64,000 bases of DNA from SFHK01 sp963618055 (GTDB lineage Bacteria > Bacillota > Clostridia > Christensenellales > Aristaeellaceae): the NCBI GenBank assembly GCA_963618055.1, contig CAVERI010000005.1, positions 1 to 64,000 of the forward strand, given 5' to 3'. The notes under the pieces are model-generated. The model did not search any database, was not told the DNA's origin, and saw only the letters and a list, made by a program, of their open reading frames with translations. The position numbers were made by a program, and so were the translations under genes. Each line of letters starts with the position of its first letter. The first letter of the stretch is position 1. Below, one piece after another: positions 7,677 through 16,147 of this stretch.

Positions 7677-8477
7677 ATGGTCAAGCGAGTTTTGGCGCTG
7701 GACGTGGGCGAAAGGCGCATCGGCGTGGCGGTGAGTGACCTTTTGGGCATCACCGCGCAGGGCGTGGAGACCATCTTCACCGAAGGGCTCGAGCGCGACC
7801 TGAAGCGCGTCGGCGAACTGGCGCGGCAATATGAAACGGATCAGCTTCTGCTTGGGCTTCCCATGCGCATGAGCGGCGAGGAGGGTTTGCAGGCCGGGCG
7901 CGTTCGCGCGTTCGCGGAGCGGCTTTCCGAAATAGGGCTTCAGGTGCGCTTTCAGGACGAGCGGCTGACGTCCGTCAGCGCCGAGCGCGTGCTGATTGAC
8001 GCGGGCGTGAGCCGGAAGGGTCGAAAGCAGGTTATCGATAAAATGGCCGCCGTCTGCATTCTTCAGGCGTTTCTGGACGCGGGCGGCTGGCGCGAAATGG
8101 GTCAATCGAACCGGGAAACCGGCGAAAGAGAGGTATATAGGCTGATGGACGGATACATGGAAGAGGACAACATTGTTGAGCTGATTGACGACGAGGGCAA
8201 CGAGCTCAGGTTTCAGCACCTGATGACGCTGGAATGGAACGGAAACAGCTACGTGATTCTCGCGCCCGCCGAGGAAATGGAAGACATTGGCGAGGACGAG
8301 GCCGTGGTTCTGCGCATCGATCAGGACGACGAGGGCAACGATGTGTACGCCTCCATCGAGGACGAAGGCGAGATGGAAAGCGTGTTCAACCGCTATCTCG
8401 AAATTGCCGAGGCAGATGAGGACGACGAGGAAGCCGAGTACGCCGAAGCGGAGGACGACGAGGACGACGACAAGTAA
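7677..8477 (+). CDS. ruvX: RuvX/YqgF Holliday-junction resolvase-like protein fused to DUF1292
   Basis: Residues 1-145 are a YqgF/RuvX RNase-H-fold nuclease, with LALDVGERRIG (catalytic Asp), LLLGLPMRMSG, and DERLTSVSA plus DKMAAVCILQAFLD. After a linker, residues 157-266 form an acidic DUF1292 domain (NIVELIDDEGNE...RFQHLMTLEW...YVILAP) with a poly-acidic tail. In most Firmicutes these are two neighbouring genes. Here they share one frame, but an ATG at 8145 with AGAGAGG upstream suggests the DUF1292 part may also be made alone. RuvX acts in 16S rRNA maturation or recombination in other bacteria. Start at 7677 follows GGGAGG. Confidence 0.88.
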   Translation: MVKRVLALDVGERRIGVAVSDLLGITAQGVETIFTEGLERDLKRVGELARQYETDQLLLGLPMRMSGEEGLQAGRVRAFAERLSEIGLQVRFQDERLTSVSAERVLIDAGVSRKGRKQVIDKMAAVCILQAFLDAGGWREMGQSNRETGEREVYRLMDGYMEEDNIVELIDDEGNELRFQHLMTLEWNGNSYVILAPAEEMEDIGEDEAVVLRIDQDDEGNDVYASIEDEGEMESVFNRYLEIAEADEDDEEAEYAEAEDDEDDDK

Positions 8478-8489
8478 GCGAAACTTAAT

Positions 8490-8518
8490 TTGCGTTTTGA
8501 ACGCGAATGTGATATGCT
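8490..8518 (+). promoter_or_regulatory. putative promoter of the pheST leader
   Basis: TTGCGT (8490-8495), 17-base spacer, TATGCT (8513-8518), immediately upstream of the T-box leader. Confidence 0.5.
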
Positions 8519-8525
8519 TACAGGC

Positions 8526-8769
8526 AATCAAAGGCTGTGAAAGGGAAAAGTAGCCGGACGGAACCGTTCGCAAGAGAAGCCGCGCCATCGGCTGGAAGCG
8601 CGGCGGACGGAAAACCGGGGAAGTTCACCCGTGAGCCTTCGCGCTGAACGATTCAGTAGGCGCGAACGGAGTCATTCCCGTTACAAGAATGTGAGGCCGG
8701 TTCGCTGCGACCGGTGAATCGGGTGGTACCGCGAGCCTTGCTTCGCCCCTGCTTCGGCAGGGGTTTTTT
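8526..8769 (+). promoter_or_regulatory. T-box riboswitch of pheST
   Basis: The leader contains the hallmark T-box sequence GGGTGGTACCGCG (8721-8733), which pairs with the uncharged tRNA 3' end, followed by a terminator and then pheS. Uncharged tRNA-Phe would stabilise the antiterminator and switch on pheST. TTC at 8638-8640 is a candidate Phe specifier, but I did not fold stem I, so that assignment and the 5' boundary are tentative. Confidence 0.88.
8746..8769 (+). terminator. T-box terminator
   Basis: CCCCTGC (8746-8752), tetraloop TTCG, GCAGGGG (8757-8763), then six T. It is the terminator alternative of the T-box. Confidence 0.9.
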
Positions 8770-8802
8770 ATGTTTGAAACCAGATGGAGAGGGAGAAGAG
8801 CC

Positions 8803-9828
8803 ATGCGGGAAAAAATTAACGAGATTCTGGAAAGAACACTGGAGGAGCTGAAAAACGCGAATGATTCCCAGTCGCTGGACGCCGTGCGCGTGCGCGTGCT
8901 CGGCAAAAAGGGCGAGCTGACAGGCATTCTGCGCGGCATGGGTCAGGTGGCCGCGGACATGCGTCCGAAAATCGGCCAGTGGGTGAACGAAGCCCGTGAA
9001 AGGCTGGAGGAGGCCATCAGCGAAGCGCAGAAGAAAATCGCCGAGCGCGAGCTTGAAAAGCGCTTGGAGGATGAAAAGGTTGACGTGACGATGCCCGTGG
9101 AGGGTCGTTCGGCGGGCAGCCTGCATCCAATGTCGATTGTGCTGGAGCAGCTGCTGGACATTTTCACCGGCATGGGCTTCGAAGCCGTCGAGGGGCCGGA
9201 GGTTGAGCTGGATCACTACAACTTCGAATTGATGAACATTCCCAAGAACCATCCGGCGCGCGACGCGCAGGATACCTTCTATATTGACGACAACGTGGTG
9301 CTGCGCACGCACACCTCACCCGTTCAGGCGCGCATCATGACCACGCGCAAGCCGCCCATCCGCATCGTCAGCTTTGGCCGCGTGTACCGCGCCGACGAGG
9401 CGGACGCGACGCACAGCCCCGTGTTCCACCAGATGGAGGGTCTTGTGATCGACGAGAATATCTCCATGGGCGACCTGAAGGGCACGCTGGATACGTTTGC
9501 GCGCCGTCTGTACGGCGAGGGCGTGACGACGCGCTTCCGCCCGAGCTTCTTCCCGTTCACGGAGCCGTCCGCCGAGGTCGATCTGACGTGCGCGGCCTGC
9601 CGCGGCAAGGGCTGCCGCATCTGCAAGGACACCGGCTGGATCGAGGTTCTGGGCAGCGGCATGGTGAACCCGAAGGTGCTGGAAATGTGCGGCATCGACA
9701 GCAGGAAGTATTCCGGCTTCGCGTTCGGCATGGGCGTGGAAAGACTGTCCAACCTGAAGTACAACGTGCCGGATATGCGCTATCTGTATGAGAACGACGT
9801 TCGTTTCCTCAAGCAGTTCAGGGGTTAA
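8803..9828 (+). CDS. pheS: phenylalanine--tRNA ligase alpha subunit
   Basis: Catalytic subunit of PheRS (341 residues). The N-terminal coiled coil is followed by the class II core with motif 2 (RIVSFGRVYRADEADATHSP), FTEPSAEVD and motif 3 GFAFGMGVERL. An extra CAACRGKGCRICK segment could bind zinc. The ATG at 8803 with GAGAGGGAGAAG upstream is preferred over the ATG at 8770, which lies directly in the T-box terminator tail. pheT follows after 14 bases. Confidence 0.97.
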   Translation: MREKINEILERTLEELKNANDSQSLDAVRVRVLGKKGELTGILRGMGQVAADMRPKIGQWVNEARERLEEAISEAQKKIAERELEKRLEDEKVDVTMPVEGRSAGSLHPMSIVLEQLLDIFTGMGFEAVEGPEVELDHYNFELMNIPKNHPARDAQDTFYIDDNVVLRTHTSPVQARIMTTRKPPIRIVSFGRVYRADEADATHSPVFHQMEGLVIDENISMGDLKGTLDTFARRLYGEGVTTRFRPSFFPFTEPSAEVDLTCAACRGKGCRICKDTGWIEVLGSGMVNPKVLEMCGIDSRKYSGFAFGMGVERLSNLKYNVPDMRYLYENDVRFLKQFRG

Positions 9829-9842
9829 GGAGGGCATAGACG

Positions 9843-12239
9843 ATGAAAGCACCGATGAAATGGCTGAATGAATACACGAAAATCGACATGCCCGCCGAGG
9901 AATACGCGCGCCGCATGATTATGACCGGCACCGCCGTAGAGGGCTGGGAGAACACCGCGAGGTTCACGAACGTCGTGGTCGGCCGCGTGGAAACCTGCGA
10001 GATGCACCCTGACAGCGACCATCTGCACATCTGCACCGTGAACGTCGGCAAGGACGAGCCGCTGCAGATCGTCTGCGGCGCGCCGAACGTGCACGCGGGC
10101 GCGCTGGTATGCTGCGCGCTGGAGGGCGCGGAGCTGCCCGGCGGCGTGAAGATCAAGCATGGCAAGATTCGCGGCGTGGAATCCTGCGGCATGCTGTGCT
10201 CCGGCCCCGAGCTGGACGTGCCGGACACGCTGTATCCGCATTGCGGNNNNNNNNNNNNNNNNNNNNNNNNNNNNNNNNNNNNNNNNNNNNNNNNNNNNNN
10301 NNNNNNNNNNNNNNNNNNNNNNNNNNNNNNNNNNNNNNNNNNNNNNNNNNNNNNNNNNNNNNNNNNNNNNNNNNNNNNNNNNNNNNNNNNNNNNNNNNNN
10401 NNNNNNNNNNNNNNNNNNNNNNNNNNNNNNNNNNNNNNNNNNNNNNNNNNNNNNNNNNNNNNNNNNNNNNNNNNNNNNNNNCGCGTGGAGGACGAGGCCA
10501 ACTGCCCGCGCTACTGCGCCCGAATCATCACGAACGTGAAGATCGGCCCGTCGCCCAAGTGGATGCGCGAGTATCTGTACGGCGCGGGCGTGCGCTCAAT
10601 CAACAACATCGTGGACATAACCAACTTCGTGATGCTGGAAACCGGCCATCCGATGCACGCGTTCGACCTGAGCAAGGTGCGCGAGCAGACGATCGTCGTG
10701 CGCCGCGCGCATGAGGGCGAGACGCTGACGACGCTGGACGGCAAGACGCACACGCTCACGCCGGAAATGCTGGTCATTGCCGACAACGAGCGCGCGACGG
10801 GTCTGGCGGGCATCATGGGCGGCGAGGAAAGCGAAATCGTGAACGACACAGCGTCGGTGCTCTTCGAGTGCGCGGCGTTCGAGCGCGGCAACAATCGCGT
10901 GACCGCCCGGTCGCTGGGCATCCGCACGGAGTCCTCCGGCCGCTTTGAGAAGGGCGTATGCGCGGAGACGTGCATGGAAGCGCTGGATCGCGCCTGCATG
11001 CTGGTGACGATGCTCGGCTGCGGCGACGTTGTGCCCGTGGCGTATGACAACTATCCGCATCCCGCCGGGAAGAAGATCGTGAAGGCCGACGCGAACCGCA
11101 TCCGCCGCCGCATCGGCGTGGACGTGAGCAATGAAAGGATGGAGGACATCCTGCTCAGCCTGAACATCGACACCGTGATGGACGGCGATCAGCTGACGTG
11201 CGAGATTCCGCCGTACCGCGTGGATATCGACGGCGAAGCCGACCTGAGCGAGGAAGTGCTGCGCATGTACGGCTACGAGCACATTCCCTCCACGCTGATG
11301 ACCGGCGTGACCATGCCCGGCCACCGCAACGAAAAGCAGGCGTTCGCCACCGGCGTGAAGCGCATGCTGGTAGGCATGGGCTTCTACGAGGCGCAGACGT
11401 TCTCGTTCATTTCGCCCAAGTGGGTGGAAAAGCTCGGGCTGGAAGCGGGCGACGGCAGGCTGGATCCCGTCGTGATTCGCAACCCGCTGGGCGAGGATAC
11501 GAGCGTCATGCGCACGACGCTGGCGCCCTCCATGCTGAACGCGCTGGCGCTCAACATGAACCGCGGCAATGCCGAGGCGAAGCTGATGGAGCTTGCGCCG
11601 GTGTTCATCAAGGCGGAGGGCGCGGGCGAGCTGCCCGGCGAGCATCCGTCGCTGGTGATCGGCATGTACGGCGAGAACGTGGACTTTTTCGCGCTCAAGC
11701 GCGTCGTGATGTGCCTGTGCCAGCGCTACGGCCTTGTGCCGGACGTGGAGGCAGGCGGCGACGGCTACTATCATCCCGGCCGCAAGGCGACGCTTACCCT
11801 GCGCGGCGGCAGCGTGAAGCTGGGTCAGATGGGCGAGATTCACCCGAAGACCGCCGAGAAGTTCGAAATCACCGGCCGCGCGTACCTTGCGGAAATCGAC
11901 GCTGCGGCGCTCAAGACCTGCGCGCTGCCGATTCCGGCGGTGAAGCCGCTGCCCAAGTTCCCGGCCGTCAGCCGCGACATCGCGCTGGTGGTAAACGAGG
12001 AGGTTGGCGCGGGCACGCTGCTTGCCTGCATCGAGAAGGCCGCAGGCAGGCTGTGCGAGGACGTGAAGCTGTTCGACGTGTACCGCGGCGAGCGCCTTGG
12101 CAGGGGCAAAAAGTCGCTGGCGTTCTCCGTTTCCTTCCGCGCGCCCGATCACACGCTCACCGAGGCGGAGATCACGGCCGCGATGGACAAGATTCTCAAG
12201 AACGCCCAGAAGAGCTGCGGCGCGGAGATTCGCGCGTAA
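9843..12239 (+). CDS. pheT: phenylalanine--tRNA ligase beta subunit (interrupted by N gap)
   Basis: The second PheRS subunit, 798 codons including 78-79 unknown ones. The N-terminal tRNA-binding (EMAP-like) domain, the B3/B4 editing and B5 regions, and the C-terminal FDX-ACB anticodon-binding domain (FPAVSRDIALVV...GRGKKSLAFSVSFRAPDHTLT) are recognisable. The gap removes roughly residues 135-213. The frame on both sides agrees and total length is normal, so the gene is probably intact in the organism. Confidence 0.95.
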   Translation: MKAPMKWLNEYTKIDMPAEEYARRMIMTGTAVEGWENTARFTNVVVGRVETCEMHPDSDHLHICTVNVGKDEPLQIVCGAPNVHAGALVCCALEGAELPGGVKIKHGKIRGVESCGMLCSGPELDVPDTLYPHCXXXXXXXXXXXXXXXXXXXXXXXXXXXXXXXXXXXXXXXXXXXXXXXXXXXXXXXXXXXXXXXXXXXXXXXXXXXXXXXRVEDEANCPRYCARIITNVKIGPSPKWMREYLYGAGVRSINNIVDITNFVMLETGHPMHAFDLSKVREQTIVVRRAHEGETLTTLDGKTHTLTPEMLVIADNERATGLAGIMGGEESEIVNDTASVLFECAAFERGNNRVTARSLGIRTESSGRFEKGVCAETCMEALDRACMLVTMLGCGDVVPVAYDNYPHPAGKKIVKADANRIRRRIGVDVSNERMEDILLSLNIDTVMDGDQLTCEIPPYRVDIDGEADLSEEVLRMYGYEHIPSTLMTGVTMPGHRNEKQAFATGVKRMLVGMGFYEAQTFSFISPKWVEKLGLEAGDGRLDPVVIRNPLGEDTSVMRTTLAPSMLNALALNMNRGNAEAKLMELAPVFIKAEGAGELPGEHPSLVIGMYGENVDFFALKRVVMCLCQRYGLVPDVEAGGDGYYHPGRKATLTLRGGSVKLGQMGEIHPKTAEKFEITGRAYLAEIDAAALKTCALPIPAVKPLPKFPAVSRDIALVVNEEVGAGTLLACIEKAAGRLCEDVKLFDVYRGERLGRGKKSLAFSVSFRAPDHTLTEAEITAAMDKILKNAQKSCGAEIRA
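10247..10481. other. assembly gap (235 N)
   Basis: A run of 235 undetermined bases within pheT. The reading frame is kept across it, which suggests the gap size estimate is right or nearly so. Confidence 0.99.
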
Positions 12240-12244
12240 AACCG

Positions 12245-12294
12245 CATAAAAACGGAGCGTTCCTGCGGAAAACCGTGGGAACGCTCCGTTTTTT
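12245..12294. terminator. bidirectional terminator between pheT and MATE gene
   Basis: ACGGAGCGTTCC (12252-12263) pairs perfectly with GGAACGCTCCGT (12278-12289), flanked by an A run on the left and TTTTTT on the right. It serves converging pheT and the MATE exporter gene. Confidence 0.88.
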
Positions 12295-12346
12295 ATGATG
12301 CGCCTGTCAAGGCGAATTACACGTTTTATTATAAGCATTCTGCGAA

Positions 12347-13759
12347 TCATCCGTTGAACGCGGCGTTTTTCGTTTTCAGCTTGAAGATCATATCCGAGGG
12401 ATATCCGCACTTCTTTTTCCATCTGCCTGCAAAAAACATAATGACGGATATAATCATGCCTAAGCTCCAGCCCAACGGCCAAGCAAAGAAGATTCCCTCG
12501 TATCCGAAGAGCTTCCCTAAAATGAAAGCGCCGACGACCCTTACAACAAGGTCAACGGACGTTCCCAAGGTGAAGCCGAGCATGTCGGTCGAACCCTTCA
12601 GGATTCCGTCAAGAGGTATTTTTACGGCAATGAAGGCAAAGAACGGAACCACGCAGCTGATAAATAATTTACCGGAATTGATAATCAGCTCCACATTCGC
12701 ATCCTCCTTATCGGACAGGAAGATTTCGACCCAGAACTCCTTAAAGGGAAGAATCATGATCGTAGCCAATACGCAGAAGATCAGGCACAGCAGGAATGTT
12801 GAAAAATATCCTTCCGCCAGCCTGCCATGCTTCCGTGCGCCTACATTTTGGGAGACGAAATTGGACAAGGCATTGCACAAAACCGTAAAGATATTGATGG
12901 CAATATAGCATATCTTATATGCCGCCGAATATCCTCCGGCTACATAATTTCCTCCGATCGACGTCAGGATTCCGGTTATTAAAACTCCTCCCACAGAGAT
13001 AAACAAGCCCTGTAAAATACTGGGGATCGCGATGGAAAGGATTTCTTTGAAAATCTGCTTGTCAAATCCCTTTACCTTTTCGTCGTCCAGTTTATCAATG
13101 CTTTTCACCAGCACAAGCAAAGAAAGGATCGCCGCAATCCCCTCGGAAATGATCGTACCCAAGGCCAAGCCCGCGCTGCCCAACTTGATCGGAACAACGA
13201 ACAACAGATCCAAGCCGACGTTTAAAATCGTTGAGAAGATCAGGAAATACAAGGGGGTTTTTGAGTTTCCGAACGATTGGAACATATACATTGAATAATT
13301 GTAGATAAACAAAAAGACAACGCCCGCAATGTAGATCAACATATAGTTCATTGCTTCGCGAAAACATCCTTCGCCACCATTCGTGTTGATCATTCCTTTG
13401 AGCAAGGGACGAATAAACGCCAAGCCGAGTATCGTTGTTATCAAGCCTAACGCCAATGTGCCGATCAACCCTATTTTATAGGTTTTCTTCACGGACGTGT
13501 AATTTTTCGCACCGAAATATTTGGCGCATACAACACCGCAGCCTACGCCGAAGCCAACCGCGATATCCAAAAATACGACCGTGATCGGATACACAATGCC
13601 GACCGCGTCAAAGCTGTCAACGGATTCGATAAAATGTCCGGCAATAAAATTATCCGCCAGATTATATAGCTGCTGCAAGGTAACGGATAGGATCATGGGA
13701 ACTGAAAACAGCAGCAGAGTTAAAAAGGAATTGCCAACGGTCATGTCCTTTGTCTTCAT
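12347..13759 (-). CDS. MATE family efflux transporter
   Basis: A 470-residue polytopic membrane protein of the multidrug and toxin extrusion family, exporting drugs or metabolites in exchange for Na+ or H+. The N-terminal signature MILSVTLQQLYNLADNFIAG, GFGVGCGVVCAKYFGA and the internal repeat of two six-helix halves fit the family. Length is typical. Base composition is visibly more AT-rich than all neighbours and codon choice differs (frequent ATA, AAA, TTA), so it looks recently acquired. It stands alone between pheT and the uronate genes, with its own promoter. Confidence 0.93.
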   Translation of the reverse strand: MKTKDMTVGNSFLTLLLFSVPMILSVTLQQLYNLADNFIAGHFIESVDSFDAVGIVYPITVVFLDIAVGFGVGCGVVCAKYFGAKNYTSVKKTYKIGLIGTLALGLITTILGLAFIRPLLKGMINTNGGEGCFREAMNYMLIYIAGVVFLFIYNYSMYMFQSFGNSKTPLYFLIFSTILNVGLDLLFVVPIKLGSAGLALGTIISEGIAAILSLLVLVKSIDKLDDEKVKGFDKQIFKEILSIAIPSILQGLFISVGGVLITGILTSIGGNYVAGGYSAAYKICYIAINIFTVLCNALSNFVSQNVGARKHGRLAEGYFSTFLLCLIFCVLATIMILPFKEFWVEIFLSDKEDANVELIINSGKLFISCVVPFFAFIAVKIPLDGILKGSTDMLGFTLGTSVDLVVRVVGAFILGKLFGYEGIFFAWPLGWSLGMIISVIMFFAGRWKKKCGYPSDMIFKLKTKNAAFNG

Positions 13760-13891
13760 ATATTTGCACCTTCAATAAAAGATATGTATCAGCGGAGTGC
13801 CTTGTACACTTTTTGTCACACCTTTATTGCGACGGGGCAAATACTACGTTCACGCTGCCGCCTCCGTACCGAATAGCAAATCATGCCCGGA

Positions 13892-13920
13892 ATTATAGCA
13901 CTCAACAAGAGAAAAAACAA
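13892..13920 (-). promoter_or_regulatory. putative promoter of MATE gene
   Basis: Leftward TTGTTT (13920-13915), 17-base spacer and perfect TATAAT (13897-13892), giving a leader of about 125 bases. The remaining AT-rich sequence 13760-14086 shows no other gene or site I can support. Confidence 0.55.
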
Positions 13921-14086
13921 GTAGTTCCAAAAAATTCAAAAACAAGCAGTTCGGCAAAATTCATCGCCGAAAAATTTGAGAAGGCTGGGAATTTCAGCAG
14001 ACAAGGCATACCCGTGGGATAATTCCGAATGCGCGGCAGCGTGTAAGGGCGGCTCTCGTTGGCGGGAGTCTCCTGCTCCATGGGAT

Positions 14087-14121
14087 AAAAGGGCGCTTCC
14101 GCGGAAATATGCGAAAGCGCC
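14087..14121 (-). terminator. terminator after kduI
   Basis: On the leftward strand GGCGCTTTC and GGAAGCGCC form a stem with one mismatch-like position, followed by CTTTTAT. Confidence 0.6.
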
Positions 14122-14132
14122 GGAGGGGCAGC

Positions 14133-14966
14133 TTACTTGAGGTCGCGGGGATCGATGTTGTCCATATCGTCGAATTCCTGATTTTCGCCGCACATGCCCC
14201 AGATGAAGGCGTAGTTGCTGGTAGCAACGCCGCAATGGATCGACCACGAGGGGGAGATAACCGCCTGCTCGTTGTGCATGACGATGTGGCGGGTTTCCTG
14301 CGGCTGACCCATCATGTGGAACACGATGTTGTCGTTCAGGTTGAAGTAGAAGTAGACCTCCATGCGGCGCTCGTGCGTGTGGCAGGGCATGGAATTCCAG
14401 TTGCTGCCGGGCTCCAGCTCGGTCAGCCCCATGCACAGCTGGCAGGTTTTGAGAACCGAGGGATGAATGTACTGGTTGATCACGCGCTTGTTGCACTGCT
14501 CAACCGTGCCCAGCGGGCGCTTCGCGGCCTGCGCAATGTTGATCTTCACGGTGGGGTAGGTGGTGTGCGCCGGGCAGGAGTTGATGTAGAACTTGGCGGG
14601 GTTCGCCTTGTCGCAGCTTTCGAACTTCAGCTCCTTCGCGCCCATGCCGACGTACAGGCCGTCGCGGGGCAGAAGGTCGTACACCTCGCCGTCCACGAGC
14701 ACGCGGCCCGCGCCGCCCACGTTGATTACGCCCAGCTCGCGGCGCTCAAGGAAGTATTCGCTGGCAAGCGCCTTGCCGCCGGTCAGCTCCACCTGCTTTT
14801 CCACCGGCATGACGCCGCCGGCGATGATGCGGTCGAAATGGCTGTAGGTAAGCAGGGCTTCGTCGGCCTCAAACACCTTTTCGATCAGGTAGTCGCTGCG
14901 CAGACGCTCGGTCGTATAGTGCTTCGCGTCATCGGGATGGCTGGGATAACGGATTTCAAGCTTCAT
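14133..14966 (-). CDS. kduI: 5-dehydro-4-deoxy-D-glucuronate isomerase
   Basis: KduI converts 5-keto-4-deoxyuronate, released from pectin or glycosaminoglycans by lyases, to 3-deoxy-D-glycero-2,5-hexodiulosonate. The 277-residue cupin protein shows IRYPSHPDDAK at the N-terminus, the metal site CHTHERRMEVY (two His and a Glu) near residues 195-205 and the later IHCG region. Start at 14966 follows GGAGGACA. It is the second gene of a kdgK-kduI unit, 23 bases after the kdgK stop. Confidence 0.96.
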   Translation of the reverse strand: MKLEIRYPSHPDDAKHYTTERLRSDYLIEKVFEADEALLTYSHFDRIIAGGVMPVEKQVELTGGKALASEYFLERRELGVINVGGAGRVLVDGEVYDLLPRDGLYVGMGAKELKFESCDKANPAKFYINSCPAHTTYPTVKINIAQAAKRPLGTVEQCNKRVINQYIHPSVLKTCQLCMGLTELEPGSNWNSMPCHTHERRMEVYFYFNLNDNIVFHMMGQPQETRHIVMHNEQAVISPSWSIHCGVATSNYAFIWGMCGENQEFDDMDNIDPRDLK

Positions 14967-14989
14967 ATGATTGTCCTCCTCTGAATGAT

Positions 14990-16027
14990 TTATCGCTGCA
15001 CGCGGCCGCTGCCGCTGCCCTTCATCAGGGCTTCCACTTCTTTCGCGCTCACGCGGTTGTAGTCGCCGGGAATGCTGTGTTTGAGGCACGAGGCCGCCAC
15101 GGCGAATTCCAGCGCGGACTGATCGTCCGAATAGGTGTTCAGGCCGTAGATCAGGCCGCCGGAGAAGCTGTCGCCGCCGCCGACGCGGTCGACGATGTGG
15201 GTAATCTGATATTTGCGGGAAAGCAGGAATTCCCTGCCGTTGTACAGGCAGGCGCTCCAGTCGTTATGGCTGGCGGACTTGCTCTCGCGCAGTGTGATGG
15301 CCACGCGGCTCACGTTCGGGTACGCCTTCATGACGGCCTTGGCGATGCTTTCGTATACGCCGGTATCGATCTTGCCCTCTTCGACGCTCGCGGCGCTTTC
15401 GGCGGAGATGCCCAGCGCCTTCTGCACGTCTTCCTCGTTGGCAATAACCACGTCCACATACTTGACGATCTCCGGCATGACCTCGCTGGCGGTCTTGCCG
15501 TACTTCCAGAGGTTCTTGCGATAGTTGAGGTCACAGCTCACGGTAAGGCCGAGCGCCTTCGCGGCCTTTACGCTCTCAATGGCCAGCAGGCGCGCGCCGT
15601 CGGAAATGGCGGGGGTGATGCCGGTGATGTGGAACCACGCAGCGCCCGCAAAGACCTTTTTCCAGTCGATGTCGCCGGGCTTGGCCTCGGCAATGGCGCT
15701 GCCCGCGCGGTCGTAAATGACCTTGCTGGGGCGCTGCACCGCGCCGCTTTCCACGAAATAGATGCCCATGCGGCCGGCGGTGTAAACGATGTCGCGCGTA
15801 TCCACGCCGAAGCCGCGCAGCTCGCGCGCGCAGGCATGGCCGACGTCGTTGTCGGGCAGAACGGTTACATAGGAAACGTCCATGCCGTAGTTCGCGCAGC
15901 TGACCGCGACATTGGCCTCGCCGCCGCCGAACGTGGCTTCAAGGGTTGGAGACTGAAAAAGGCGTTCAAACCCGGGACTCTTCAGTCGCAGCATGATTTC
16001 GCCGAAGGTAACGATTCTTGCACTCAT
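14990..16027 (-). CDS. kdgK: 2-dehydro-3-deoxygluconokinase (PfkB family)
   Basis: PfkB-fold sugar kinase of 345 residues that phosphorylates 2-keto-3-deoxygluconate in uronate catabolism. Visible features: FGEIMLRLKSPGFERL, the glycine motif FGGGEANVAV, and the ATP/catalytic motif DRVGGGDSFSGGLIYGL with the catalytic Asp near residue 275. Neighbouring kduI fixes the pathway. KDPG aldolase and KduD, expected partners, are not in the window. Confidence 0.93.
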   Translation of the reverse strand: MSARIVTFGEIMLRLKSPGFERLFQSPTLEATFGGGEANVAVSCANYGMDVSYVTVLPDNDVGHACARELRGFGVDTRDIVYTAGRMGIYFVESGAVQRPSKVIYDRAGSAIAEAKPGDIDWKKVFAGAAWFHITGITPAISDGARLLAIESVKAAKALGLTVSCDLNYRKNLWKYGKTASEVMPEIVKYVDVVIANEEDVQKALGISAESAASVEEGKIDTGVYESIAKAVMKAYPNVSRVAITLRESKSASHNDWSACLYNGREFLLSRKYQITHIVDRVGGGDSFSGGLIYGLNTYSDDQSALEFAVAASCLKHSIPGDYNRVSAKEVEALMKGSGSGRVQR

Positions 16028-16071
16028 GACGGTATCCTTCCTTCTGAGGTGATTGGGTCAGGCTCCCTTCT

Positions 16072-16100
16072 ATTGTATCACTTCCTGCGAGGCGGCGCAA
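16072..16100 (-). promoter_or_regulatory. putative promoter of kdgK-kduI
   Basis: Leftward TTGCGC (16100-16095), 17-base spacer, TACAAT (16077-16072), 45 bases before the kdgK start. Confidence 0.6.
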
Positions 16101-16147
16101 GTATAGAATTGTTGCGTCCGCATACAGTGGGGGAGGAGGCGGTGCGT

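Noticed and set aside
10109..10714. Alternative frames across the N run
   Set aside because: They are open only because N codons were read through; pheT explains both sides.
16101..16130. A sigma-F-like promoter (GTATA and ATACAGT) before the DacF-like gene
   Set aside because: The spacing is 14 bases instead of about 16 and the -10 is incomplete.
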